Shown: in pieces, positions 17,006-27,571 of the stretch | Position numbering within the stretch: the first letter of the stretch is position 1 | How the letters are laid out: every line of letters begins with the position of its first letter | Source of the DNA: Deltaproteobacteria bacterium | GTDB lineage: Bacteria; UBA10199; GCA-002796325; JACPFF01 | Direction: 5' to 3' | Length of the DNA stretch: 64,000 nt | NCBI GenBank assembly: GCA_016210045.1 | Contig: JACQUX010000018.1 | Location: forward strand, 1 to 64,000 | The notes under the pieces: model-generated | Databases searched by the model: none | What the model saw: the letters and a program-made list of their open reading frames with translations, nothing else | Told to the model about the DNA's origin: nothing | Position numbers and translations under genes: made by a program

Positions 17006-18340
17006 TCAGATTTTCGTGTGTTTGAGAAAACGATCGATACCGCGCGCGGCGTCGCGACCGTGGGCGACGGCGTTGACGACTTCTTTGCCGCCGTTCACAC
17101 AATCGCCGCCGGCAAAGTATTGTGGGCGGCTGGCCTGGAAGTCGGCGTTCACCAAGACTTTATCGCGCTCGAGTGCCAAATCGAGCGCGGCAAACAGTTC
17201 CCGCTGCTTTTCCTGTCCGGTCGCGCAAATGACTTGATCGCATGCCGTGACGAATTCCGAACCGGCCACTGCGTGGACCGCGCTCGCGCGCCCGTGGCCG
17301 TCGATCGTATTGCGCACCCAACGCACGCCCGTGACACAGTCGGTGCCGAGGATCGCGACCGGCGAGGTCAGGTACTCGAAACGAACGCCGTGCCGTTGCG
17401 CCAATTCCACTTCGAATGTATAGGCGCTTTGGTCAGCTGCAGTGCGTCGATACGCCAGCTGCACCTCGGCGCCGAGCTTGGCCGCTTCAACTGCGGCGTC
17501 AATCGCGGTATTGCCGGCGCCGATCACGACGACGCGCCGCCCCACCGCGATGCGCTGGGCCTGTTCGCGCAGCCGATAGATGAATTCCGCCGCGCCGACG
17601 ACGCCGGGCAGCGTCTCGCCGGGGATGCCTAAACGGCGCGAGGCGCTTAAGCCGATACCTAAGAAGATAGCAGCGAAGTCCAATTCCAGGGTGGCGATCG
17701 CGGCGGCAGTGAGACGGGTGTTGGTGCGGATCTCGAAACCGATCTGCGCCAGATACGCGACTTCCGCGCGGGATTCCTCGTTGGAATATTTGTACGGCGC
17801 GACGCCGTAAGCGTTGAGTCCGCCGGCCTCCGCGCTCGCTTCAAACACGACCGGTTCATAGCCCAACACGCAGAGTTCATGCGCGCACGCCAGTCCCGCC
17901 GGCCCCCCGCCGACGATGGCGACGCGCTGACCGGTCGGCCGCCCTTTAGTAAAGAAACGCGTTTGCTGCGTGATCGCCAGATTGGTGGCATAGCCTTGCA
18001 AACGGCCAATCTCGATCGGTTGTCGATTGAGTGCGTTGTAGACGCATGCGCCTTCGCAGAGCACTTCGGTCGGACAGACATCGGCACACGAGCGACCCAA
18101 GATGTTTTGAGTGAAGATCGTCTTCGCCGCGTTCATCGCATCGCCGCTCATGATTTGGCGTATAAACATCGGGATATCGATACCGGTGGGACAGGCCTGC
18201 ACGCAGGGGGCATCGTGGCAAAAGAGACAACGCGACGCCTCAAAATGCGCGGCACGCGCGCTCAGGCGCGGTTTCTGCTTGGCAAAGGCCGCCTGCAAGA
18301 CATCGTCGGGCGGGATCGACAACAAGGTAGCGTCAGACAT
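17006..18340 (-). CDS. preT: NAD-dependent dihydropyrimidine dehydrogenase subunit PreT
   Basis: A 444-residue electron-transfer partner of PreA, related to the small subunit of glutamate synthase. N-terminal Fe-S cysteines occur in RCLFCHDAPCVQACPTGID and GRSCADVCPTEVLCEGAC, the FAD site in VAIVGGGPAGLACAHEL, and the NAD site in VVVIGAGNTAIDAAVEAAKLG. The conventional start is MSDATLL at 18340; the frame stays open to 18400, but those 20 extra residues are basic and not family-like. It is cotranscribed with preA. Confidence 0.93.
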   Translation of the reverse strand: MSDATLLSIPPDDVLQAAFAKQKPRLSARAAHFEASRCLFCHDAPCVQACPTGIDIPMFIRQIMSGDAMNAAKTIFTQNILGRSCADVCPTEVLCEGACVYNALNRQPIEIGRLQGYATNLAITQQTRFFTKGRPTGQRVAIVGGGPAGLACAHELCVLGYEPVVFEASAEAGGLNAYGVAPYKYSNEESRAEVAYLAQIGFEIRTNTRLTAAAIATLELDFAAIFLGIGLSASRRLGIPGETLPGVVGAAEFIYRLREQAQRIAVGRRVVVIGAGNTAIDAAVEAAKLGAEVQLAYRRTAADQSAYTFEVELAQRHGVRFEYLTSPVAILGTDCVTGVRWVRNTIDGHGRASAVHAVAGSEFVTACDQVICATGQEKQRELFAALDLALERDKVLVNADFQASRPQYFAGGDCVNGGKEVVNAVAHGRDAARGIDRFLKHTKI

Positions 18341-18400
18341 GGGCCGCAACCAATCATGAATGCGGGGCAAATGCAATTGGGTTCGCCGCAGCGTTCGCAC

Positions 18401-19447
18401 TCACGCCGCGGCGGCATCCCAACGACCACGTTTCGCCACGATCCGCGGGAGATCCCCCCGACAACGGCGCAACAACGCGTGTCCTTCCTCGGCGTGGCGG
18501 CTGTCATCGGGCACGGCGAGTGGCGCAAACGGCGGCGCTGCGGCATCTCGCGCGGCCAATTCCGTGGCCGATCCGAACAGCGCCCAATAGCAACCGCGCT
18601 GGACATACGCGGTCACAACGTCGAGCCGATAGCGGGCCACCTCTTCCGCCAGGGCAAGCGACGCGGACACGACGCCGCGCAACCAACTTCGCTCGGCCGC
18701 GGAAAGCCCATCTTCCGGCGCTGCGAGACGCGAACAGGCGGCGTCGGCCAACAGTTCGTGCGACAGCATGAAACAGTCCCAAATAAAAATACCTTGGTGG
18801 GACGAGCCATCGATCAACGCATCGGCCGGTCGCGGCGCAGTGCCGTTGCGGACCGTCTCCCGCGCCACAAATCGCGCCACGTCGGCGCGAAATCCGCTGA
18901 TGCTGCTTTCCAACGCCGCCGCGGCGGCCTGCAGCGCATCGAGCGCGCGCGGATGATCCAATGCGAGCAGCAGCAGGCCACTCGCGACCGCGCGCGTCCC
19001 TTCGCGAAACCCGATCCGTCCACGGTGCCGAGCCATCCAACTGGTCTCCGGAACGGTCCGGAGATGGGCATCCGTCAAGCGATCCCGCAACGCATAATTC
19101 CCATCGCGATCCGCACAGGCCACGGCCACGCGCGTCCAATTATCCCACCGCCGCCACGGCCATACGTGGTGCGGGAGGACCAAACAGCGCGCGGCCAGCG
19201 ACCAGAGGCCGCGCAGCGGAGCGGCGGCCTCCGCCGACAGCGAGCGAACGAGGGGCCGCGTGCTCGACGCAGTCGATCCCACATTCCCCGCAACTGGCGG
19301 CGCATAGTGCCGCAGATCGAGGACCTGCGGCTCGATGTCAAAATAATTCAAGCGCGCTCGCACTTCCGTGCCGCTATGCTGCGGGAAGTGCCGATGCGCC
19401 TCGCCCGGTCGCGGTCCGCGATACAGTAATGGTGATGTCGCTCGCAT
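18401..19447 (-). CDS. protein of unknown function
   Basis: A 348-residue soluble-looking protein without signal peptide or obvious membrane segment, rich in Ala and Arg. I do not recognise a family. Recognisable stretches are a WPWRRWDNWTRVAVACADRD segment, DGSSHQGIFIWDCFMLSHELL in the middle, and a long helical C-terminal half. It lies between obgE and preT on the same strand with short gaps, so it may belong to either transcript. A 516-residue open frame runs antisense through it and is treated as a shadow; the minus-strand frame is preferred because it fits the operon. Confidence 0.6.
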   Translation of the reverse strand: MRATSPLLYRGPRPGEAHRHFPQHSGTEVRARLNYFDIEPQVLDLRHYAPPVAGNVGSTASSTRPLVRSLSAEAAAPLRGLWSLAARCLVLPHHVWPWRRWDNWTRVAVACADRDGNYALRDRLTDAHLRTVPETSWMARHRGRIGFREGTRAVASGLLLLALDHPRALDALQAAAAALESSISGFRADVARFVARETVRNGTAPRPADALIDGSSHQGIFIWDCFMLSHELLADAACSRLAAPEDGLSAAERSWLRGVVSASLALAEEVARYRLDVVTAYVQRGCYWALFGSATELAARDAAAPPFAPLAVPDDSRHAEEGHALLRRCRGDLPRIVAKRGRWDAAAA

Positions 19448-19495
19448 TTACTCTCTCTATCGACGACACGAGGAAAAAAGTTGCGTGCAGGATGC

Positions 19496-20566
<1,071 letters not shown>

Positions 20567-20839
20567 CTAGTTCGCGAGTTGGGCCGTGATCGCGGGCACG
20601 ATACGGACCCAGCGACGATTGGCCCGTTCGAAATATTCGACGCGACCGGGGACCTTCGCGAACAACGTCCAGTCGCGGCCGACGCCGACATTGAGGCCCG
20701 GGTGAATTTTGGTGCCGCATTGGCGCACCAGGATGGAGCCGCCGGTCACGACTTCGCCGCCGTAGCGCTTCACGCCGCGACGTTGACCGTTACTGTCCCG
20801 CCCGTTCCTAGATGACCCGCCCGATTTTTTGTGCGCCAT
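20567..20839 (-). CDS. rpmA: 50S ribosomal protein L27
   Basis: 90 residues, beginning [20 protein letters not shown] as in canonical L27 whose N terminus reaches the peptidyl-transferase centre. The conserved [15 protein letters not shown] and DWTLFA segments are present. It lies between rplU and obgE, 15 bp after rplU. Confidence 0.98.
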   Translation of the reverse strand: MAHKKSGGSSRNGRDSNGQRRGVKRYGGEVVTGGSILVRQCGTKIHPGLNVGVGRDWTLFAKVPGRVEYFERANRRWVRIVPAITAQLAN

Positions 20840-20854
20840 AACAGTCCCTTTTCA

Positions 20855-21169
20855 CTACCCGGCAATCTTCGTGATCCGCACTTCGGTGAATTGCTGCCGA
20901 TGCCCTCGCCGCTTCTGATACCCTTTCCGCTTCTTCTTCTTGAACACCAGGATCTTCTTCGCTTTGCCTTGCTGGAGGATTTCGGCCTCGACCGTGGCCC
21001 CGGCAACTTGCGGGGTGCCGATCTTCGGGTCACTGCCATTGCCGCCGATCATCAGGACCTGGTCGAACGTGAGCGTTTGGCCTGCCTCGCCGGTCACTTT
21101 CTCGAATCGGCAGCGATCCCCTTCCGCGACCCGATACTGTTTCCCACCTGTGGCAATGACTGCGTACAT
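20855..21169 (-). CDS. rplU: 50S ribosomal protein L21
   Basis: 104 residues with the family start MYAVIATGGKQYRV, the central DQVLMIGG segment and the basic RNA-binding stretch KKKKRKGYQKRRGHRQ. First gene of the rplU-rpmA-obgE operon, read from a promoter near 21199-21226. Confidence 0.98.
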   Translation of the reverse strand: MYAVIATGGKQYRVAEGDRCRFEKVTGEAGQTLTFDQVLMIGGNGSDPKIGTPQVAGATVEAEILQQGKAKKILVFKKKKRKGYQKRRGHRQQFTEVRITKIAG

Positions 21170-21198
21170 AATGACCTCAAAGGTTGTAGGGGAGCGCT

Positions 21199-21226
21199 GC
21201 TATCGTGAATCCGGTGGGGTTGTCAA
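21199..21226 (-). promoter_or_regulatory. probable promoter of rplU-rpmA-obgE
   Basis: On the minus strand a perfect TTGACA (21221-21226) is followed after 16 bp by GATAGC (21199-21204). The -35 box is ideal and the -10 box weak. It is placed about 30 bp upstream of the rplU start and divergent from the gene at 21298. Confidence 0.5.
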
Positions 21227-21297
21227 GGACCGCGTCATTAGACGTTGACAGGCCGGGTGCGGCGTGATGATGACCGTCCCATTGATCGGGGGATCGT

Positions 21298-24200
21298 ATG
21301 CGCGTGCGGCTCGGGACAAAGGTCTTGGGACGGCGAGTCCCCTCTTCCCCTCGGCAACGGCGGTTGTGCCCGGCTGCGAGCGGTGCCCGCATTGGACCAT
21401 GCTCAAACCCACGGCCAGATTCCTCCACGGATTTTTCCTTACTGACATCACCGTCCCAGCCCATCGCCCGACGTTGGAGTGCGAACTTTTCCGTCTATCC
21501 GTTGGGGATTGAGGCATGGGGCGGTGCGACGGGACTGACCGACACCGGCTGGATCGCATTGGGCGTTGGGGCTGCGGTGGCTGTCGGTGTCGCCGTGGCA
21601 GTGATCCATCGCTGGCGGCAACGCACGTCACCCGCAGACGACACACCGCGCCCGCCGACGTCGCCCACGGAACGGGCCCATGCGGCGATGCGCGACATCC
21701 TGAGCAGCGATTTCCATCGCACCAATCGGGGACGTATCGCGATGCGCGCAGTGATCGACGCATTACCACCCGCAGGGCGACAGCAACTGGCGATCGACTT
21801 GCTGGAGCGCCATTATTTCCCCAGCACCGATGTGGCTCGCCAATTGGCCTGGGTGCTGCGCGACCTCATCGGGACGCCGCCCGATTGGCGAAAGCGTCTC
21901 ATCGCCTTGGTGCCGCCTGCCCTGATCTCTGTTGCCAGCGTTCCAACAGCCATCCGAGAAGAATTTGCGCTGCAGGTCGCCGAGCTGCGTACGTCCGTGG
22001 TGCGCTCGCTCCGGTGGACTGCGGAGACTCCGGAATCGCCTCGCGTGGGAGACAACTTGGCCCAAGCGACGGCGATCGACTATTTAGTGCGCTCATTAGA
22101 ACGCCTCCGCGAGCTGTTGCGCACGCTCGATTCCGCAGTAGCCGTCCCACTCTTCCCCGCCTGTCGCGCGCAAACGGGCAATCTGGTGCAGCGACTGCTC
22201 TATGCCGTAATGACTGCCACGCTGCTCCCGGCACTCCCCGCGCGAGAACGGTTAGGCGCCGTATTGCCGTTGCTCGATACCTGGATCGCCGGCGACGCGG
22301 TGATGGGACGCGAATTGCGGCCGGTACTAGACCTCTTTCACGGCGGCGAGGCATTGACTGTCGTCCGGCGACTGCAACCGGGCTTGCACGGACCGGAGGT
22401 GCTCGGCGTGGCGCAGGCGATCGTGCAGCTGTTGCCACGGCTCCGTCCTGGCAAACGGCATGGCCCGGGGCTGCACGTCTTGACCACATTGTTCCAAATC
22501 GATGCGCGGGCGCTGGTGCCAAGCCACTTGCTCGCACTGGGCGCCGCGATCCCGAATGAATCTTTGCCGCTGTTGGTCGATGAAATGACGGCACTGTTGG
22601 GCCCACAGACCCTCTCCCGGTTGTTACCGTTGCTGGAACAATGTTGGCCGCGCGTGAAGCCCAGCCAACGGGGGCCGATCCTGCAGCGACTCGCGGGCAT
22701 TGCGAGTGAGGCAGGGCTGCGGACGACGCGCGCCAGACAGGAACTGCCGGAGAACGCAATCCTTGCCGTATTCGGCCTCGGCGCGCAGGCACCTGAACCG
22801 CCGCCGCTCACCGATGCAGATCGGATCGCACGGCTGTTGGGCCAGAGTTCGGCACAAGATGCGCGGATGTTTTTCTTGCGGCTGATCCGGCAGCGCCAGA
22901 AACGACCGTCCGGATTCTTACGGGAGCAGTTCGAAGACCAATGTCGCCTGTTTGCGCAATTTCTCAAACGCCATGAACGGATGGAAGTCACCGCCCAGTT
23001 TGTCGAGCAATACGGATTGGATCAATTGCCGTTGCCAATCGTCGCAATGCTATTGGCGCGGGTCAGCGCCCCAGTGTTCCTCGACTTCGCAACCGCGCGC
23101 ACCGACCGCGCGCTGTTGGTCGTTGCGCGTTACGCCCACGCCGGACTCCCGTGGGAGACGTGGTGTTGGGCGCAGTACGGCCAGGCCGGATGGAGCGAGA
23201 CCTTCTTGGCACGCGCAGGAAAGGCGGTCGAGGGCTATCGGCGCGGTGCGGCACTGCGCAACATCGGCGATGCGACAGAACAGCGTTGGGCCTACGCAGC
23301 GCTCGGCCAACCGAAAGGACTCAGTTTCGAGCAATTCGTGCAGGGCCTCCGCCAGGAACTGCCGCCGTCGTCGTTCTTCCCCGCTTCTTTCCAGCTGCGG
23401 GTCCCGGAAGTCGCTTCCTGTTGGGCGCAAATCGACCGCGCGGAGTTGCTCCGCAATATCCGCGAGGCCTGCGGCTGGATCGATGCGGCCGCCACCGCGG
23501 CGGATTTTTATACCGCCACTCAGCAGCTGTGCCAAAACGATTCAGGATTGCGCGACCGACTCGGACCACGCCCGTCGCAACGAACACTCGACACCTGGAT
23601 CGCACAACAGGCCGGAGCGCTGTGGGCTGACCCCGCGCTGCGCACGCGGACCGGCGTGGCGGAATGGCTGCGCTTGGCGTTGGTCCGAAACGCCTGGAGC
23701 GACGCACAGTCCGCCGGATTACGCGAAACGATCGGACCGCTGCGGACTCAGCTTCCACGGCTCGGCACGCAGGCGTGGCTCGCCGGCGCGCGGGCACTGG
23801 AAGAATTGTTGCGCGATCGGCTCGCCGACGCGGCGCAACGCTGCGGCATCACACTCCCGACCGCGACCGACGACGCGGCGAACGCGCTCGCCGCGATCGT
23901 GCGCGTGCAGCAAGCGCTGGCGCACCAGCTACAACAGGGCGACGCCACGATCGTGCGCACTGTCGCCGTGGAATGCGTCCCATCACGCAGTCAGGCGGAT
24001 CGTTTTCTCCACTTCGTGGCAGACGATTGCACGCGCAGCGCAGCAATTGATTCGCCCGATTTTCAAATGATGCGGATGGTCACCGAACAGCGTTTCGTCG
24101 GCCCGCTGTACTTCGAACGCGTACACATTGTCGGCACGTCGCTGACCGTACTCGTGATCGCGCTGGAACCACGGCCAGAATGGTCGATCGATTACGCCGC

Positions 24201-25629
24201 TTTCTTGGCCGAGATCGAGCGCCAGCTGCCGCCGGCCGCCGAGCAGGCCGGATTCGGCGCCGTGCTGTTGATGAATAATGCCAGTCTGCAAAGCAATCGC
24301 GTCGACCTGATCGACGCCATCGGGCGCCGCGATTATCCAGCACTCACGCTGCCGGCACGATTTGGACGCGTCTCAATTTTTCATTCGGGATTTCACTTCC
24401 CGCCGCATCGTGGTGTCGCTCCGGAAAACCAAGCAACGGTTTCGTTCCTCGTGCTGTGGCAGCACGCGGCCGCCGCCGATGAATTAGCACGCGTCGCGAT
24501 CGCCAGCGATGAACCGGACGGGCGCATGCGATGGCCGATCCTCGCAGCAGAATTGGAAGCGGCAGAATTTGCGGCCGGACAGGACGCGATCGATCACGAG
24601 GAACCGCCGGCCCGCCCACGCGAACGGGCGGAGCGCCGACCGTTTCGCCCGCAGCCTGCAGCACGTCCCGAGCCGCCCGCCGTACAACCTGTTGCGCCGC
24701 AAGATGCAGCAGAAGAGGAAATCGAATTCGTGTTGGACTTCGACAATGCAGCGGCGGATGACATCGCCGCAACCCCACCGCTGACCGTAGAACTCCACGC
24801 GCCCGCGCCCATCGCGGAGGCGCCAGTCATATGGCCTCGCGGCCAACCGCGTCCGGTTGTCGTGCAAAATGAAATGAACGGCTACGATCGCGCTGCGGCG
24901 CAGGCGATGTTGGCGCAACTTGCCCACCAGGTCCCGGCGGAATTGCAACAGGCGCTGCTGACTGCCCCACGCGACTGGTGGCCTATGATGGCAGCCGCCA
25001 TGGCCGAAGCCGGTCTCGCCGCGGACGCCATGATGGCCAATGGCGGCGCGTTCCCCGGTGCGGCCGAACCGCAACACCATCCGCAGCTGGAGCAACGGCG
25101 CTTCCCTCCGGTCGTGGAAGGCACGCTCGTATTACAGAACCGTCCGCTGATGGCGATCTTGCTGAACCGCCGTGTCACGCGACTCGATCGCGGCTGGGTC
25201 GAGCCGACGCTCGACGGCAAGACGCACGTGATCGATGTGGAGCGCGGCTGGGGCGCACTGCCGGAGACTGGCACCGAAGTGACGCCGCAAGATTTGTTCG
25301 ACTTCTACAACGTGGTCTTCTATCAAGCGCGCCACTGCCACGCCTTTCTGCTTGTGCTGCAACGCTGCGGCGCCAACGTGATGCCACTCGGCGGAATCAT
25401 CGCGGAACTCGACGCGGCACTCACCGCAAGTCTGGAAGCCTTGCTGCGGGGCAACAGCGAGGAGGCATTGCAAATCCTGCAAGGCGTAGACGCCACCATG
25501 AGCCACTTCCGCGCGGTGATGCGGACGATCGCAAACACCGTCAACATCGAAGTCGATCCGATCACCGGCTGGATCTATCCTCTACACCCCCGCCACGCCG
25601 AACTGCGGCCGCCGGAACTGAATGCGTAG
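21298..25629 (+). CDS. very large protein of unknown function with one N-terminal membrane span
   Basis: A 1443-residue protein. A hydrophobic span (WIALGVGAAVAVGVAVAVIH, about residues 84-103) is followed by a huge soluble part rich in Leu, Ala and Arg that looks mostly alpha-helical. An acidic and Pro-rich linker lies around residues 1100-1190, then a C-terminal domain with the PVVEGTLVLQNRP and TEVTPQDLFDFYNVVFYQARHCH regions. No catalytic motif is recognised. The start is uncertain: ATG 21298 has a G-rich site 7 nt upstream, but the first 70 residues look non-native and a TTG just before the membrane span may be used. Long antisense frames in this GC-rich region are shadows. Confidence 0.65.
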   Translation: MRVRLGTKVLGRRVPSSPRQRRLCPAASGARIGPCSNPRPDSSTDFSLLTSPSQPIARRWSANFSVYPLGIEAWGGATGLTDTGWIALGVGAAVAVGVAVAVIHRWRQRTSPADDTPRPPTSPTERAHAAMRDILSSDFHRTNRGRIAMRAVIDALPPAGRQQLAIDLLERHYFPSTDVARQLAWVLRDLIGTPPDWRKRLIALVPPALISVASVPTAIREEFALQVAELRTSVVRSLRWTAETPESPRVGDNLAQATAIDYLVRSLERLRELLRTLDSAVAVPLFPACRAQTGNLVQRLLYAVMTATLLPALPARERLGAVLPLLDTWIAGDAVMGRELRPVLDLFHGGEALTVVRRLQPGLHGPEVLGVAQAIVQLLPRLRPGKRHGPGLHVLTTLFQIDARALVPSHLLALGAAIPNESLPLLVDEMTALLGPQTLSRLLPLLEQCWPRVKPSQRGPILQRLAGIASEAGLRTTRARQELPENAILAVFGLGAQAPEPPPLTDADRIARLLGQSSAQDARMFFLRLIRQRQKRPSGFLREQFEDQCRLFAQFLKRHERMEVTAQFVEQYGLDQLPLPIVAMLLARVSAPVFLDFATARTDRALLVVARYAHAGLPWETWCWAQYGQAGWSETFLARAGKAVEGYRRGAALRNIGDATEQRWAYAALGQPKGLSFEQFVQGLRQELPPSSFFPASFQLRVPEVASCWAQIDRAELLRNIREACGWIDAAATAADFYTATQQLCQNDSGLRDRLGPRPSQRTLDTWIAQQAGALWADPALRTRTGVAEWLRLALVRNAWSDAQSAGLRETIGPLRTQLPRLGTQAWLAGARALEELLRDRLADAAQRCGITLPTATDDAANALAAIVRVQQALAHQLQQGDATIVRTVAVECVPSRSQADRFLHFVADDCTRSAAIDSPDFQMMRMVTEQRFVGPLYFERVHIVGTSLTVLVIALEPRPEWSIDYAAFLAEIERQLPPAAEQAGFGAVLLMNNASLQSNRVDLIDAIGRRDYPALTLPARFGRVSIFHSGFHFPPHRGVAPENQATVSFLVLWQHAAAADELARVAIASDEPDGRMRWPILAAELEAAEFAAGQDAIDHEEPPARPRERAERRPFRPQPAARPEPPAVQPVAPQDAAEEEIEFVLDFDNAAADDIAATPPLTVELHAPAPIAEAPVIWPRGQPRPVVVQNEMNGYDRAAAQAMLAQLAHQVPAELQQALLTAPRDWWPMMAAAMAEAGLAADAMMANGGAFPGAAEPQHHPQLEQRRFPPVVEGTLVLQNRPLMAILLNRRVTRLDRGWVEPTLDGKTHVIDVERGWGALPETGTEVTPQDLFDFYNVVFYQARHCHAFLLVLQRCGANVMPLGGIIAELDAALTASLEALLRGNSEEALQILQGVDATMSHFRAVMRTIANTVNIEVDPITGWIYPLHPRHAELRPPELNA

Positions 25630-25650
25630 CGCACATCTTATAAAACAAGA

Positions 25651-26313
25651 TTACCGAGCAACCGGCCGCAGTGCGGGCTCGTTTTCCACACGCCGCACGT
25701 CGGCCACGGCGGCCAGCGGCGCTGCGGCGCGCGAGGCTTGGCGGACGACGCTTAAGTCCGGATCGAAGCAGCTGCGACAGCGGGCTTCGTAGATTTCTCC
25801 GGCGCCGACAACCACTTGCGATTCCTCGGCCGTAAGCCGTTGCGACTTGGTGGCCAGCCCGCCGCAAGCCATACAGATCGCTTGTTGCTTGGCGACGAAA
25901 TCGGCGACGGCCAGCAATTGCGGCATCGGCCCGAACGGACGGCCGCGATAGTCTTGATCAAGTCCGGCGCAAATCACCCGCACACCACGATCCGCCATCT
26001 TCTGCGCGACATCGACAATCGCGTCGTCGAAAAATTGGACTTCATCGATCGCGACGACGCGGGTTTGATCGCGTACCAGTTCAATGATGCCACTCGACGT
26101 CGGCATATTCTGACATTCAAACTGTTGCGCGGCATGCGACGTGATAAAGTCCATTGCATAGCGCGTATCGGCGGCGTGTTTGAAGATCTGCACCCGCTGT
26201 TTGGCGATCAGCGCGAGCCGCACGCGGCGGATCATCTCTTCGGTCTTGCCGCTGAACATCGGGCCACAGATGACCTCGATCCACCCACTGGAACGACCTT
26301 GAAAGAAATGCAT
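25651..26313 (-). CDS. tdk: thymidine kinase
   Basis: A 220-residue type II thymidine kinase that phosphorylates thymidine in the salvage pathway. P-loop GPMFSGKTEEMIRR, the DEVQFF Walker B-like motif, the lasso-domain zinc site CMACGG...CRSC, and GLDQDYRGRPFGPMP are all present. A short Ala-rich tail extends beyond the usual end. Just downstream of a uridine phosphorylase-type gene on the same strand, forming a nucleoside-salvage pair. Confidence 0.96.
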   Translation of the reverse strand: MHFFQGRSSGWIEVICGPMFSGKTEEMIRRVRLALIAKQRVQIFKHAADTRYAMDFITSHAAQQFECQNMPTSSGIIELVRDQTRVVAIDEVQFFDDAIVDVAQKMADRGVRVICAGLDQDYRGRPFGPMPQLLAVADFVAKQQAICMACGGLATKSQRLTAEESQVVVGAGEIYEARCRSCFDPDLSVVRQASRAAAPLAAVADVRRVENEPALRPVAR

Positions 26314-26328
26314 GTCTCCCCCAATGCG

Positions 26329-27165
26329 TTACAGGCCGTGACTCGGCGTCCACCAGGCGGCGGCACCCTTTTTTTGATCCATTGCGGCGAGCACTTCAAT
26401 CGCGGCCAGACCGGTTTCGATGCAACGCTGTTCGGCCAGCTGCATCGTCGCATCGTCGATGAATTGATTGAGATGACGATTCGCGTAGACCGCGCAGACC
26501 GCGCCGGCCCGCGCGTTGATGATCGAGCCTAACGTGAACAGTGCCGACGCCTCCATTTCGAAATTCGCGACACCCATCGATTCCAATTTGGCGGGCAGTT
26601 CCGGATCGCGGACTGGAAAGCCAGGAACCTTGCGGGCCTGACAGGCGTAGAATCCCGGCGCCGTCGCAGTAATCCCGAGGTGATGTGGGAATCCGCACCG
26701 CGCCGCCGCCTCGATCAATGCTACGACCGCCTCGTGGTGCGCCACGGCCGGATAGCCATCGACGACATAGAAGGAGGTCGTGTTTTCCAACCGCACAGCG
26801 CCCGTCGAAATCACCAATTCCGCCAGCTCAATGCCTTGGCGAATCGCTCCGCACGACCCGATCCGCAACAACGTCGGACGCTGCACGATTTGCGAAAGCT
26901 CCACGACGGCGATCTCGGTGTTATCGGGCCCCATGCCGGTCGCCATCACCGTGAGCGGAATGCCGCGATACATCCCGGTGATCGTGACATATTCGCGATG
27001 CGTGATGGGCGCTCGCGCCTGATCGAAGTATTTCGCCACGCGATGCACGCGCGCCGGATCGCCGCACAGCAAGATGTACGGCGCGACATCACCCGGACCG
27101 CATCCGATGTGATATTGCCGTCCGGTCGCTGTCTTCACCACCTCGGCCGATTCATACGTCGCCAT
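26329..27165 (-). CDS. udp: uridine phosphorylase-type nucleoside phosphorylase
   Basis: 278 residues of the NP-I (PNP/UDP) family, which cleave nucleosides to base plus ribose-1-phosphate. ILLCGDPARVHRVAKYFD is the phosphate-binding start, MGPDNTEIAVVEL and RIGSCGAIRQGI follow, and FEMEASALFTLG carries the Glu-Met-Glu ribose motif. Overall closest in style to uridine phosphorylases. It lies 7 bp after the cold-shock gene and 15 bp before tdk. Nucleoside specificity is inferred. Confidence 0.88.
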   Translation of the reverse strand: MATYESAEVVKTATGRQYHIGCGPGDVAPYILLCGDPARVHRVAKYFDQARAPITHREYVTITGMYRGIPLTVMATGMGPDNTEIAVVELSQIVQRPTLLRIGSCGAIRQGIELAELVISTGAVRLENTTSFYVVDGYPAVAHHEAVVALIEAAARCGFPHHLGITATAPGFYACQARKVPGFPVRDPELPAKLESMGVANFEMEASALFTLGSIINARAGAVCAVYANRHLNQFIDDATMQLAEQRCIETGLAAIEVLAAMDQKKGAAAWWTPSHGL

Positions 27166-27172
27166 GACAGCC

Positions 27173-27562
27173 TCAATAAATTTTCATCCGCTTCACGCGC
27201 AAGCCGTGGCCGGTGCGGCAACAGTCGTAACCGACTTTCGCGCCGACGCGGATATATTCGCGTCGTCCCTTCTGTCCCAACAAATCGACTTCATCGATAT
27301 GAAAGAACAGTTCCCGCCCGCGCAGGTCTCGGACAAAGCCGTACGACAGATGCGGGAAGAATTTGACGATCTCGCCCTTGGAAAAGAGGTCTTGCTGGGG
27401 GTCGACGACCGGCGCCGCGACGCTGCCGGCACCACGTTGCGCGCCAGCCGGGATCGGCATGGTATTCGGCGCCCAGGCATGCACCGGCCGGTCGTTCGCT
27501 TCGATGGTTGCGACGGCAACGTTCATGGGCGCGGCGTGTAGCATGTCATACCACCGCGACAA
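27173..27562 (-). CDS. cold-shock domain protein
   Basis: A 129-residue protein. The C-terminal half is an OB-fold cold-shock domain: GEIVKFFPHLSYGFVRD contains RNP1-like KFF...YGFV and ELFFHIDEV is the RNP2-like strand. The N-terminal 60 residues form a low-complexity extension not found in classical 70-residue Csp proteins; internal starts (Met8, Met13) are possible. Probably binds RNA or single-stranded DNA. It precedes the udp and tdk genes. Confidence 0.75.
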   Translation of the reverse strand: MSRWYDMLHAAPMNVAVATIEANDRPVHAWAPNTMPIPAGAQRGAGSVAAPVVDPQQDLFSKGEIVKFFPHLSYGFVRDLRGRELFFHIDEVDLLGQKGRREYIRVGAKVGYDCCRTGHGLRVKRMKIY

Positions 27563-27571
27563 AGGAGATTT

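Noticed and set aside
17879-19429. 516-residue plus-strand frame
   Set aside because: Antisense to preT and the unknown gene before it; Arg/Gly/Gln-rich, without domain features. Long antisense frames are expected at this GC content.
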